This document shows, one piece after another, positions 1 to 7,029 of a stretch of DNA of 25,470 nt (its first letter is position 1; each line of letters starts with the position of its first letter). The notes beneath the pieces are model-generated. The model was not told where the DNA came from. It made no database searches and saw only the letters and a list, made by a program, of their open reading frames with translations. The DNA is from Betaproteobacteria bacterium (lineage in GTDB: Bacteria; Pseudomonadota; Gammaproteobacteria; Burkholderiales; Burkholderiaceae): NCBI GenBank assembly GCA_009921765.1, contig RFXC01000034.1, positions 1 to 25,470 of the forward strand, in the 5' to 3' direction. Position numbers and translations under genes: made by a program.

Positions 1-1
1 C

Positions 2-1219
2 ATGACTGCCGCAGGCACCGCTCCCGCGGGCGAGTTCGTCCGCAATCTCATGATCTTCGTACGGTTGCTCCGCGAGGCCGGGCTCCGGGTGGGGCCTGAG
101 CGCGCGCTGCTCGCCACTGAGGCGCTCGCCATCGTGGGGCTCGATCATCGAGAAGACGTGCGCAGTGCACTCGAAGGCGTGCTGGTCGATGCGCCCGAAC
201 ATCGACCGGTGTTCGATGCGCTGTTCGAGGCCGTCTTTCAACCCGGGCTTCTTGAGCAGGCGCTGCTTGGCCGCGCGGGCGAGGCCGTGCCCGGGGCCGC
301 CAGCCGCGCCGCACCGCACATGCCTGCAGGGGGCGATCAGGATGATGATTCATCGGCCATGCGGTTTGCATCGAATCAGCGTGTGGCAAAGGCCCTGGCG
401 AGCCTGCGCGCCGAGCGATCGGCCGCCGCTGCCGCTGCACCCGCCCAGGCGCGTGAGCGCGCAGGGGGCTACACGCGCGACGAACAATTGCGCAGCTCCG
501 ATTTCCGCTCGATGACGGTCGAGGAGTTTTCCGAGGCGGCCGAGCGTGCCGCCGCGCTCGCGCGCAACCTGCCCGAGGAGCGCACACGCCGGTATCGGCT
601 TGCACACCGTGGCACGCCCGATCTGCGTGCAAGCCTGCGTCGCGCAGCGCGTTCGCCGCTCGCCATCGAATGGGTGGGCCGCGAGCCTCGATGGCGGCCG
701 CAATCGCTGGTGCTGCTCCTGGATGTATCAGGCTCGATGCAGCGCTATGCGCGCCTCATGCTGCATTGGGCGCACGCGCTGACGGTGGCCGATTCGCGCA
801 CCGAAACGCTCGCGCTCGGCACCCGCCTCACGCGCATCAGCCGGCGGCTGCGCCATCGCGACCCCGACGAAGCCGTGCGTTCGACCCTGGCCGAAATCGT
901 CGACTGGGGCGGTGGCACGCGGCTGGGCAGCTGCCTTGCGTCATTCAACACGCTCTGGGCACGACGGCTGTTGGGGTCGCGCACCACCGTGCTGCTGCTT
1001 ACCGATGGCCTGGACCGCGAGGACACGGCGCTCCTCGCACGCGAGGCCGCACGGCTGCGACGTCATGCGCGGCGGGTGATCTGGCTGAATCCGCTGCTCC
1101 GGTATGAGGGCTTCGAGCCGCGAGCCGCCGGCGTTCGGGCGCTTCTGCCCTCGGTCGACGCCATGCTGCCCGTGCACAATCTGACGAGTCTTGCGAAGCT
1201 GCCGAAGGCGCTCTCGTAG
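2..1219 (+). CDS. CoxE-type VWA domain protein
   Basis: 405-residue cytoplasmic protein with no signal peptide or membrane segment. The N-terminal part (about residues 12-100) is the helical region of the CoxE/VWA-containing family, followed by an Ala/Arg-rich low-complexity linker (about 100-160). The C-terminal half is a von Willebrand A domain with a complete metal site: DVSGSM at 241-246, the conserved Thr in GGGTRLG near 306 and TDGLD at 334-338. Proteins of this family usually work with a MoxR-type AAA+ ATPase (CoxD) in maturing metalloenzymes, classically the Mo/Cu site of aerobic CO dehydrogenase and related Mo hydroxylases. The partner ATPase would lie upstream, outside the window. 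The first ATG is at base 2, so an earlier start cannot be excluded. The Mo role is inferred from the family and from the molybdate genes downstream. Confidence 0.85.
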   Translation: MTAAGTAPAGEFVRNLMIFVRLLREAGLRVGPERALLATEALAIVGLDHREDVRSALEGVLVDAPEHRPVFDALFEAVFQPGLLEQALLGRAGEAVPGAASRAAPHMPAGGDQDDDSSAMRFASNQRVAKALASLRAERSAAAAAAPAQARERAGGYTRDEQLRSSDFRSMTVEEFSEAAERAAALARNLPEERTRRYRLAHRGTPDLRASLRRAARSPLAIEWVGREPRWRPQSLVLLLDVSGSMQRYARLMLHWAHALTVADSRTETLALGTRLTRISRRLRHRDPDEAVRSTLAEIVDWGGGTRLGSCLASFNTLWARRLLGSRTTVLLLTDGLDREDTALLAREAARLRRHARRVIWLNPLLRYEGFEPRAAGVRALLPSVDAMLPVHNLTSLAKLPKALS

Positions 1220-1255
1220 CGGCATCAACGCGGCTGTACACGCCGTTTGCCCCGT

Positions 1256-1273
1256 ACAACTTGTGGTATTACC
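1256..1273. promoter_or_regulatory. Possible VapBC operator: two small inverted repeats
   Basis: Two adjacent palindromes lie 32-49 bases before the vapB start: ACAA-C-TTGT (1256-1264) and GGTA-T-TACC (1265-1273). A -10-like TAAAAT follows at 1275-1280. AbrB-type antitoxins normally repress their own operon through such sites, so the position fits. The arms are short and I see no good -35 element, so this is a candidate only. Confidence 0.35.
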
Positions 1274-1304
1274 GTAAAATCTCTCGTAACACATTGGAGG
1301 TTGT

Positions 1305-1544
1305 ATGCCGACCACGCTCACTGTCAAGGGGCAAGTCACCATCCCAAAAAGGATTCGCGATGCGTTGGGCTTGAAACCAGGCATGCCAGTGGACTTCTCC
1401 GTCAACAAGGAAGGGTTGGTTGTGATCCAAAAAGCGGAAGGCTCGGCCAAGCGAAAGCCTGATCGCTTCGAAGCGGTGCGGGGCAAGGCCGATGTGAAGT
1501 GGCGCACCCAGGATCTGATGGCCTTGCTCCGAGGCAATGCCTGA
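1305..1544 (+). CDS. vapB: Antitoxin of AbrB/MazE fold, VapB type
   Basis: 79-residue protein whose N-terminal 45 residues are a typical SpoVT/AbrB swapped-hairpin DNA-binding domain. It carries the family signature KGQVTIPKRIRDALGLKPG near residues 8-26. The C-terminal tail (about 46-79) is basic and then ends in a short helix, the part that normally wraps the toxin. The start is set by a GGAGG at 1296-1300, four bases before the ATG. Its stop overlaps the toxin start (TGATG), so the two are translationally coupled. It should neutralise the PIN toxin and repress the operon. The region is visibly more A/T-rich than its neighbours, which fits a mobile toxin-antitoxin module. Confidence 0.9.
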   Translation: MPTTLTVKGQVTIPKRIRDALGLKPGMPVDFSVNKEGLVVIQKAEGSAKRKPDRFEAVRGKADVKWRTQDLMALLRGNA

Positions 1545-1948
1545 TGCTGGTTGACACGAACGTTCTGGTAGACGTGTTGGAGAACGATCCCGACTGGGCC
1601 GACTGGTCGATCGCCCAGCTTCGAGCACAATCCAGGGTGTACCAGTTGGCTATCAACCCAATCATCTACTCGGAGCTGTCGCTGACATTCTCCACCGTCG
1701 AAGCGCTTGAACAGGTGCTCGACAAGATGGAGCTGCGGATGCTCGAAATACCTCGGCCCGCGCTGTTCCTGGCCGGCAAGGCTTTTGTTCAATACCGCCG
1801 CAGTCGTGGCATCAAGAGCAATGTACTCGGCGATTTTTTTATTGGTGCGCACGCTGCCGTCAGCGGACTGCCCGTGTTAACCCGAGACACGCGACGGTAC
1901 AAAAATTACTTTCCAACCGTCAGATTGGTAGCGCCCTCGGCATCATGA
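1544..1948 (+). CDS. vapC: PIN-domain ribonuclease toxin, VapC type
   Basis: 134-residue single PIN domain starting at the ATG that overlaps the antitoxin stop; an in-frame upstream start at 1499 lies inside vapB and is not needed. The four acidic metal-binding residues of PIN nucleases are present: D4 in LVDTN, E44 in IYSEL, D97 in GDFFIGAHA and D115 in LTRDTRRY. VapC toxins are Mg-dependent RNases that cut tRNA or rRNA when the antitoxin is degraded. No critical residue is missing, so the toxin looks active. The target RNA cannot be told from sequence. The gene ends 34 bases before the convergent ABC ATPase gene, with no clear terminator between them. Confidence 0.9.
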   Translation: MLVDTNVLVDVLENDPDWADWSIAQLRAQSRVYQLAINPIIYSELSLTFSTVEALEQVLDKMELRMLEIPRPALFLAGKAFVQYRRSRGIKSNVLGDFFIGAHAAVSGLPVLTRDTRRYKNYFPTVRLVAPSAS

Positions 1949-1982
1949 AACTCGTATGGGTGGCCAGCACTATCGCGACGCC

Positions 1983-2786
1983 TCAAACGGCAATGCCAAA
2001 CACCCGTGCCCCGTCTTCCGCGACATGAAGTTGCACCGGTACGCCATAGGTTTTTGACAGCGTCTCTGGTCGAAGCAGTTCTGCCGCCGGCCCCCAGTGA
2101 ATCCTGCCATCGGGTTGCCACAGCAACACCTGATCGGCGAGCGCCAGCGCATGGTTGGGGTCATGGGTGCTCAACACGATCGCTTGCCCCTGCGTGGCGA
2201 GGCTGCGAAGCGTAGCGATCAGCGCACACTGTCGCGACCAGTCGAGACTGGCTGCGGGCTCATCGAGCACCAGCGCACTCGCGCCTTGTGCGAGCGCGCG
2301 AGCAATTTGCGCGAGTTGGCGTTCGCCGTCCGACAGGTCGGTGAGGCTGCGATGGCGAAGCCGCTCGAGCCCCAGTTGCGCCAATGCCCGATCCACCTGT
2401 TCTCGATCGGCAGCAGTCGGCGCCGCGAATAGCCCGCGCGCAGCGACTCGGCCAACAAGCACCAGGTGTTCCACGGTAAAGTCGGCAGCATCAGGAGTCC
2501 GTGGCGCAGCGAATGCCACCTGCGCTGCACGCTCGCGCTCGGTCAACTCGGCAAGCGCACGGCCGCCCCAACGGACCTGCCCGTCAACGGGTGGCAACGC
2601 ACCGATCAGCGTGCGCAACAGACTGGTTTTGCCCGCACCGTTGGGCCCCAGCAGCACCAGACAGTGCCCCGCTTCGAGTGAAAACGACAGCGGCTCGGCG
2701 AGCGCCCGGCCCCCAGGCCCGAAACGCAAGGCATCCACCTCGAGCAGCGGCGGGCGCGCCCCCCCTGGCGCAATGCCCGAGCTCAT
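1983..2786 (-). CDS. ABC importer ATPase of the BtuD/FecE class
   Basis: 267-residue nucleotide-binding subunit of a type II (BtuCD-like) importer. Walker A is GPNGAGKT at 47-54, the signature LSDGERQ at 151-157, Walker B ALVLDEP at 171-177 and the switch His 208 in STHD. The Q-loop is odd: where relatives read LPQ, this protein has AAPRTP (about 93-98), so the usual glutamine is absent. Its ATG overlaps the stop of the permease gene upstream (ATGA), so the two are one operon. No binding-protein gene is adjacent. The substrate class of this family is vitamin B12, ferric siderophores, haem or, in the MolBC branch, molybdate/tungstate. The nearby ModE-like and modABC genes favour an oxyanion, but this is inference. 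Confidence 0.88.
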   Translation of the reverse strand: MSSGIAPGGARPPLLEVDALRFGPGGRALAEPLSFSLEAGHCLVLLGPNGAGKTSLLRTLIGALPPVDGQVRWGGRALAELTERERAAQVAFAAPRTPDAADFTVEHLVLVGRVAARGLFAAPTAADREQVDRALAQLGLERLRHRSLTDLSDGERQLAQIARALAQGASALVLDEPAASLDWSRQCALIATLRSLATQGQAIVLSTHDPNHALALADQVLLWQPDGRIHWGPAAELLRPETLSKTYGVPVQLHVAEDGARVFGIAV

Positions 2787-3820
2787 CCGCGTACCCCCCG
2801 ACGCATCAGTACAAACAGCACCGGCGCGCCCAGCAGCGCAGCCAACACCCCCGGGGGCAACTCGGTATCACCCGCCGTCCGGCCCAGCGTATCGATGGCC
2901 AGCATGAACACCGCGCCGAGCAGCGCACTCGCGGGTAGCCACCGAGCAAACGCAGCGCCCACCAGCATGCGCGCAAGATGCGGCACGATCAATCCGATCC
3001 AGCCGATCACCCCCGCCACCGCCACCGAGGCGGAGGTGGCGAGTGCGGCCAGCACCACCACGGCAAGCCGCAGTCGATGGCTGGAGACGCCCATTGCATG
3101 CGCCTCGTCATCGGCCATTGCAAGCGCGTCGATTCGCCAGCGCAGCAGCGCGAGCGGAATGAGCGATACGGCAAGCGCCACAACCAGCCCCGCGATCGAT
3201 GCCGGACCGATCGCGGAAAAGCTGCCCATCATCCAGAAGCTGATGGCGGGGAGCGACGAGCGGGGGTCTGCAAACGCGATGAGGGCGGTGAGTATCGCGC
3301 CTGCGAGGCTCGAGATCGCGACACCGGTCAGGACCAGCCCAAGCAGGCGGTCGCGCGCGGGCAGCAGCGGCCCCAGCGCGAGCACCAGCGCAATGGCTGC
3401 CAACCCGCCACCGAAGGCCGAGATCTGCAAGACCACCCACCCGGTGCCGGCAAGGATGGCCAGTGCCGCCCCCAATGCGGCCCCCGCCGAGACGCCCAGC
3501 AGCTCCGGTGCCGCGAGCGGATTTCGAAAGGCACGTTGCAGGCACGCGCCGGATACCGCCAGCGCGGCGCCCACCAGCGTGGCCGCCATGACCCGTGGCA
3601 GGCGGAGCTGCCAGAACACCTGTTCGGCTGCGGCATCGCGCCCATGCGCGGCCCCGCCCAGCGCTGCCCCCAGGAGGGCGAGCACATCGGAAAGAGGAAG
3701 CGGGTAGCGGCCCACTCCCAGCGAGACCAGCACCAACAACGCGCCCGCCGCGAGCAACAGCAAGAGGATCGGGGCGCGCGCGAAGGGTCGAACGGACTCG
3801 GGCGTGTCAGGACGGGTCAT
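2783..3820 (-). CDS. ABC importer permease of the BtuC/FecCD class
   Basis: 345-residue, very hydrophobic protein with the usual ten or so membrane segments of the FecCD family. Family landmarks are visible: LRLPRVMAATLVGAALAVSG (about 72-91), then NPLAAPELLGVS, and the coupling-loop region GWIGLIVPHLARML near the C-terminus. Length is normal for the family. It is transcribed first, with its ATPase directly downstream and overlapping. A 34-base gap separates it from the ModE-like regulator, which reads in the opposite direction, so one short region could control both. No substrate-binding gene is present. HI1470/HI1471 (MolBC) show that this transporter class can carry molybdate; cobalamin or iron chelates remain possible. 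Confidence 0.87.
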   Translation of the reverse strand: MTRPDTPESVRPFARAPILLLLLAAGALLVLVSLGVGRYPLPLSDVLALLGAALGGAAHGRDAAAEQVFWQLRLPRVMAATLVGAALAVSGACLQRAFRNPLAAPELLGVSAGAALGAALAILAGTGWVVLQISAFGGGLAAIALVLALGPLLPARDRLLGLVLTGVAISSLAGAILTALIAFADPRSSLPAISFWMMGSFSAIGPASIAGLVVALAVSLIPLALLRWRIDALAMADDEAHAMGVSSHRLRLAVVVLAALATSASVAVAGVIGWIGLIVPHLARMLVGAAFARWLPASALLGAVFMLAIDTLGRTAGDTELPPGVLAALLGAPVLFVLMRRGVRG

Positions 3821-3854
3821 CCCGCCGACGATAGCACCGGTTTATCATCAGCGC

Positions 3855-4199
3855 ATGAACGTTCCCAGCCATTCGCTTGTGTCGATCCGACTGCGCTTTA
3901 GCGACGATGCGCGTTTGGGTCCAGGCAAGATCGCGCTTCTCGAGGCGGTTGAACGCACAGGCTCGGTCGCGGCGGCCGGGCAGGCGCTTGGCATGTCGGA
4001 GCGGCGGGCTACCCTCCTGATCGAGTCGCTCACCGCATTCTTTGGCGAGCCCGTGGTGGTGATGGATGCGAACTCCGGCCGCTCGCAGGTGAGCGCGCTG
4101 GGCTCTGAACTGGTGCGGGCATTTCGGGCTGTCGAGGCCGATGCGCGGCGCTCGTTTGACGCGCAGTTCGCGTCGGTGCGCGAAAAGATGGCGCGCTGA
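3855..4199 (+). CDS. Short ModE-like winged-helix regulator
   Basis: 114-residue protein matching only the N-terminal DNA-binding domain of ModE (LysR-like winged helix). Recognisable parts are the GSVAAAGQALGMSERRATLL helix-turn-helix (about residues 37-56) and the following wing ending in ALGSELV. The molybdate-binding TOBE (MopI) domains of full-length ModE (about 260 residues) are missing, as in many one-domain ModE-type proteins. I chose the ATG at 3855 because it begins the domain; an upstream start at 3804 would run back into the divergent permease gene. It sits between a BtuCD-class importer and modABC and is a good candidate to control one or both. How it senses molybdate without a TOBE domain is unclear. 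Confidence 0.83.
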   Translation: MNVPSHSLVSIRLRFSDDARLGPGKIALLEAVERTGSVAAAGQALGMSERRATLLIESLTAFFGEPVVVMDANSGRSQVSALGSELVRAFRAVEADARRSFDAQFASVREKMAR

Positions 4200-4276
4200 T
4201 CCGAGCACGCGACACCCCGCGCCTGGTCACTGCATCACCGTTGAGCGCACCTGATCGTTCCGCGCTGCCAACCGCC

Positions 4277-5413
4277 TCAGCGCGCCAACGACCGCTCGTC
4301 GAGCGCCGTGGCCTTCACCATCGCGAAAATCCGGTCACCCGTATCGATCGCCAGTTCATCCACCGCCTTGCGCGTCACCAGCGCCACCACCCGTTCATCG
4401 CCCGGGAGCCGAATATCGATCCGCGCGATCGGCCCCGAATCACGCTCGATCGCCTCGATCGTGCCGGACAACACGGTTCGGAAGCTGACATCGCGCGGAC
4501 GCTGCACGGCAAGCGCCACATCGGTGGCCCGGATCACGAAGCGATGCGGCTCGCCCGCTCGACCGATTCGCCCGGGCAGCGCGATCATGCCCGCCGGATG
4601 ATCGAAGAGCGTCAGCCCGTACGCTTCGTCGTAGTCGCGCACCCGAGCCTCAATGACCGACACCGCCGCGAAGCCGCCCGCGCCGCGCGCCCAAGCGGGC
4701 GCCAGCACCTCGCCGGGTGGGCCCAGGGCCTGCAGACGCCCCGCATCAATAACCGCCACAGTATCGGCCACGCGTGCCACCTCGTCGGCCGCGTGAGACA
4801 CATAGACGATGGGCAGCGCCGCCTGCTCGCGCAGCCTTAGGATGTAGGGCAGGATCTCGAGCTTGCGTTCGGCATCAAGGGACGCGAGGGGCTCGTCAAA
4901 CAGCATCAGGCGCGGCGAACTGAGGAGCGCCCGTCCGATGGCCACCCGCTGCCGCTCGCCCCCCGACAGCGTGGCAGGCCGCCGTTCAAGCAGTGGCGCA
5001 ATGCCGAGCAGGTTCACCACATCATCGAGATCCAGCGACAGCGGGCTTGAACCCTCGCCACCCGGATGGCCACGTGCCGCGGCACCGAAGCGCTCGGCAT
5101 AGCGAAGATTGCCCAACACATTGAAATGCGGAAACAGCACCGAATCCTGGAATACCAGTCCCACGCGCCGCTGATGCGGCGGCACAAAGACCCCTCGGTC
5201 CGTATCGACCAGCGTGACTCCGCCCAACCGAATGTGACCGCGATCGGGTTTCAACAGTCCAGAGATCAACGCCAGTAGGGTTGACTTGCCCGAGCCCGAG
5301 CGGCCAAAAAGGGCAAGCGAACCAAACTCGCCCGACAGCTGAAACGAGAGCGTGAATGCGCCGCGGCGCAGACTCACGTCGATATCGATCGGTGTGGACA
5401 GGACGCGCTTCAT
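4277..5413 (-). CDS. modC: Molybdate ABC transporter ATPase ModC
   Basis: 378-residue ATPase of the molybdate importer. Walker A GRSGSGKST is at 37-45, Q-loop Gln 89 in VFQD, the signature LSGGERQR at 149-156, Walker B LMLFDEP at 169-175 and switch His 207 in VSHAADE. The C-terminal region (about 310-378) is a TOBE/MOP domain, which in ModC proteins binds oxyanion and can inhibit transport. The longer frame upstream lies in modB and is rejected, because the ATG at 5413 overlaps the modB stop (ATGA) and begins a normal ModC N-terminus. It is last in the modABC operon and faces the ModE-like gene with 77 bases between them. A Gly/Ser-rich insertion (about 110-126) is a small peculiarity. Confidence 0.95.
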   Translation of the reverse strand: MKRVLSTPIDIDVSLRRGAFTLSFQLSGEFGSLALFGRSGSGKSTLLALISGLLKPDRGHIRLGGVTLVDTDRGVFVPPHQRRVGLVFQDSVLFPHFNVLGNLRYAERFGAAARGHPGGEGSSPLSLDLDDVVNLLGIAPLLERRPATLSGGERQRVAIGRALLSSPRLMLFDEPLASLDAERKLEILPYILRLREQAALPIVYVSHAADEVARVADTVAVIDAGRLQALGPPGEVLAPAWARGAGGFAAVSVIEARVRDYDEAYGLTLFDHPAGMIALPGRIGRAGEPHRFVIRATDVALAVQRPRDVSFRTVLSGTIEAIERDSGPIARIDIRLPGDERVVALVTRKAVDELAIDTGDRIFAMVKATALDERSLAR

Positions 5414-6111
5414 GTGCCGCCCCGTACCTGCTGAGCCACCCGACGCGCGAGCCACTCCGAAGCGATGAGCGCCGCGATCGACACCGCCACCGCCACCAGC
5501 GTGAGCCGCCAGGCAGCCGCGTCGGCCCCCGGCGTTTGGGTGAGCGCGTAGAGTGCTGCGGCGAGAGTCTGGGTCTCGCCCGGAATCGCAGACACAAAGG
5601 TGATCGTGGCACCGAACTCGCCCAACGCCTTGGCAAAGCAGAGCACCGCGCCTGCGACGATGCCAGGCGCCGCAAGCGGCAAGGTGACCGAGAAGAAGAT
5701 GACGACAGGCCGCGCGCCGAGTGTCGCCGCCGCCTGTTCATAGCGACGATCCACCGCCTCGATCGCAAGACGGATCGCGCGCACCATGAGCGGCAGTCCC
5801 ATCACCGCCGAGGCCAGCGCCGCGCCGGTCCATCGAAACGAAAACACGATCCCGAGATGATCGGCGAGCCACGCGCCGACCCAGCCTTGTCGACCGAACG
5901 CCACCAGCAACAGATAGCCCGTGACGACCGGCGGCAGCACCAGGGACAAATGCACCAGACCGTCTAGCAAGGCACGACCCGGAAAGCGCTTTCGCGCGAG
6001 CAACCATCCCAGCGCCACGCCAACCGGAAGCGCCGCGACGGTCGCCACCGATGCGACCTTCAGCGTGAGGAAGATCGCCTGCAGCTCATCGTTGCTGAAC
6101 GAGAAGTTCAT
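5410..6111 (-). CDS. modB: Molybdate ABC transporter permease ModB
   Basis: 233-residue inner-membrane permease with about five or six membrane spans. The first helix follows FLTLKVASVATVAALPVGVA. The cytoplasmic EAA coupling motif begins EQAAATLGA (125-133) and continues to the LPLAAPGI segment, the loop that docks onto ModC. The motif GEFGAT (164-169) is typical of ModB. Length is normal for the family. The gene overlaps both neighbours by four bases, modA upstream and modC downstream, so all three proteins are made from one transcript. It forms the homodimeric channel for molybdate, and probably tungstate, delivered by ModA. Confidence 0.95.
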   Translation of the reverse strand: MNFSFSNDELQAIFLTLKVASVATVAALPVGVALGWLLARKRFPGRALLDGLVHLSLVLPPVVTGYLLLVAFGRQGWVGAWLADHLGIVFSFRWTGAALASAVMGLPLMVRAIRLAIEAVDRRYEQAAATLGARPVVIFFSVTLPLAAPGIVAGAVLCFAKALGEFGATITFVSAIPGETQTLAAALYALTQTPGADAAAWRLTLVAVAVSIAALIASEWLARRVAQQVRGGT

Positions 6112-7022
6112 GGGCGCGCTGCTGGCCCGGGTGCAGTGAAGCCCGCCTCCAGGAAGCGCTTGATGGCTGCAGGCTGCGCCAGGAACTCGAGCGCCTCGAG
6201 TGCTCGCGGATGCGTGGCCGATGCAAGGACCGCGGCCGGATACCGGATAGGGGGATGGAGCGTCTCGGCGAAGGTCGCCACCACGCGAATACGCGGCTCG
6301 AGTTGCGCGTCGGACGCATACACAATGCCCAGGTCGGTTTCGCCCCTCGCAACGAGCAACAGCGCAGCCCGCACATTGTCGGTCATGGCCAATCGTGACG
6401 ACCAGGCTTGCCAGAGGTTCAATGCCTCCAGCGCGGCGCGGGCATACCGTCCAGCGGGAACACTGCCCACTTCGGCAAGCGCCAGCCGCGTGCGGCCCGG
6501 CCCGTTCGCGAGCGCCGCACGCAAGGCGCGGTCGGCGGTGTCCCCCTTACCCAGTTCGACACCCGATGAGCGCACTTCAGGCGGCAAGACCGCCTCAACA
6601 CCCGGTCGTGCGATGAGTACCAGACGATTGCCAAGCAGATCGCGGCGCGTCTGAGGCCGAAGCCCGCCCCGACCTGCGAGATGATCCATCCAGTCCGGAT
6701 CCGCCGAAAAAAACAGATCGGCCGGCAGCCCCTGCTCGATCTGCCGAACCAAAGCAGGCGTGCCGGCGTAGGTAATGGTTGCTGCCGTGCCGCCCGCTTG
6801 CCGCCAGTCGGCAAGCGCCTGATCCAGCGGGCCACGCAGGCTTGCGGCCGCCGCCACGCGGAGCGGCTTGACGGCATCCGCGGCGGACGCGGACTTGTCG
6901 GACTGCGCGAATACGGCCGATCCGGGCAACGCCCATCCGATCAGGGCAAGGATGCTCAAACGCCGACGCGCTGCAAGCGCCCCCGCCCGCACGCGCTCTG
7001 ATCGGGTGGCGCGAACGTTCAC
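6108..7022 (-). CDS. modA: Periplasmic molybdate-binding protein ModA
   Basis: 304 residues starting at a GTG codon. The N-terminus is basic, then hydrophobic (LSILALIGWALPGSAVFA), a Sec signal with likely cleavage after about residue 39. The mature part is a type II periplasmic oxyanion-binding fold with AAAASLRGPL at the first ligand loop (57-66), PADLFFSADPDWM, and the VYASDA loop whose Tyr helps close the site. The second ligand loop reads YAGTPALVRQI, where E. coli ModA has a run of serines, so the oxyanion contact there may differ. The GTG lies 7 bases after the mrp stop without a clear ribosome-binding site, suggesting coupling to mrp or a start further downstream. It feeds ModB and ModC. 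Confidence 0.92.
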   Translation of the reverse strand: MNVRATRSERVRAGALAARRRLSILALIGWALPGSAVFAQSDKSASAADAVKPLRVAAAASLRGPLDQALADWRQAGGTAATITYAGTPALVRQIEQGLPADLFFSADPDWMDHLAGRGGLRPQTRRDLLGNRLVLIARPGVEAVLPPEVRSSGVELGKGDTADRALRAALANGPGRTRLALAEVGSVPAGRYARAALEALNLWQAWSSRLAMTDNVRAALLLVARGETDLGIVYASDAQLEPRIRVVATFAETLHPPIRYPAAVLASATHPRALEALEFLAQPAAIKRFLEAGFTAPGPAARP

Positions 7023-7029
7023 GATCGGC

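Noticed and set aside
941..1852. 303-codon minus-strand frame opposite coxE and vapBC
   Set aside because: It crosses three well-supported plus-strand genes with no recognisable domain.
3843..3848. TATCAT as a -10 element giving a leaderless modE-like transcript
   Set aside because: No reasonable -35 lies 16-18 bases upstream, so I did not list it as a promoter.
4200..4276. Terminator between the convergent modE-like and modC genes
   Set aside because: Only a weak five-pair AGCGC/GCGCT stem with a long loop and no T-run.
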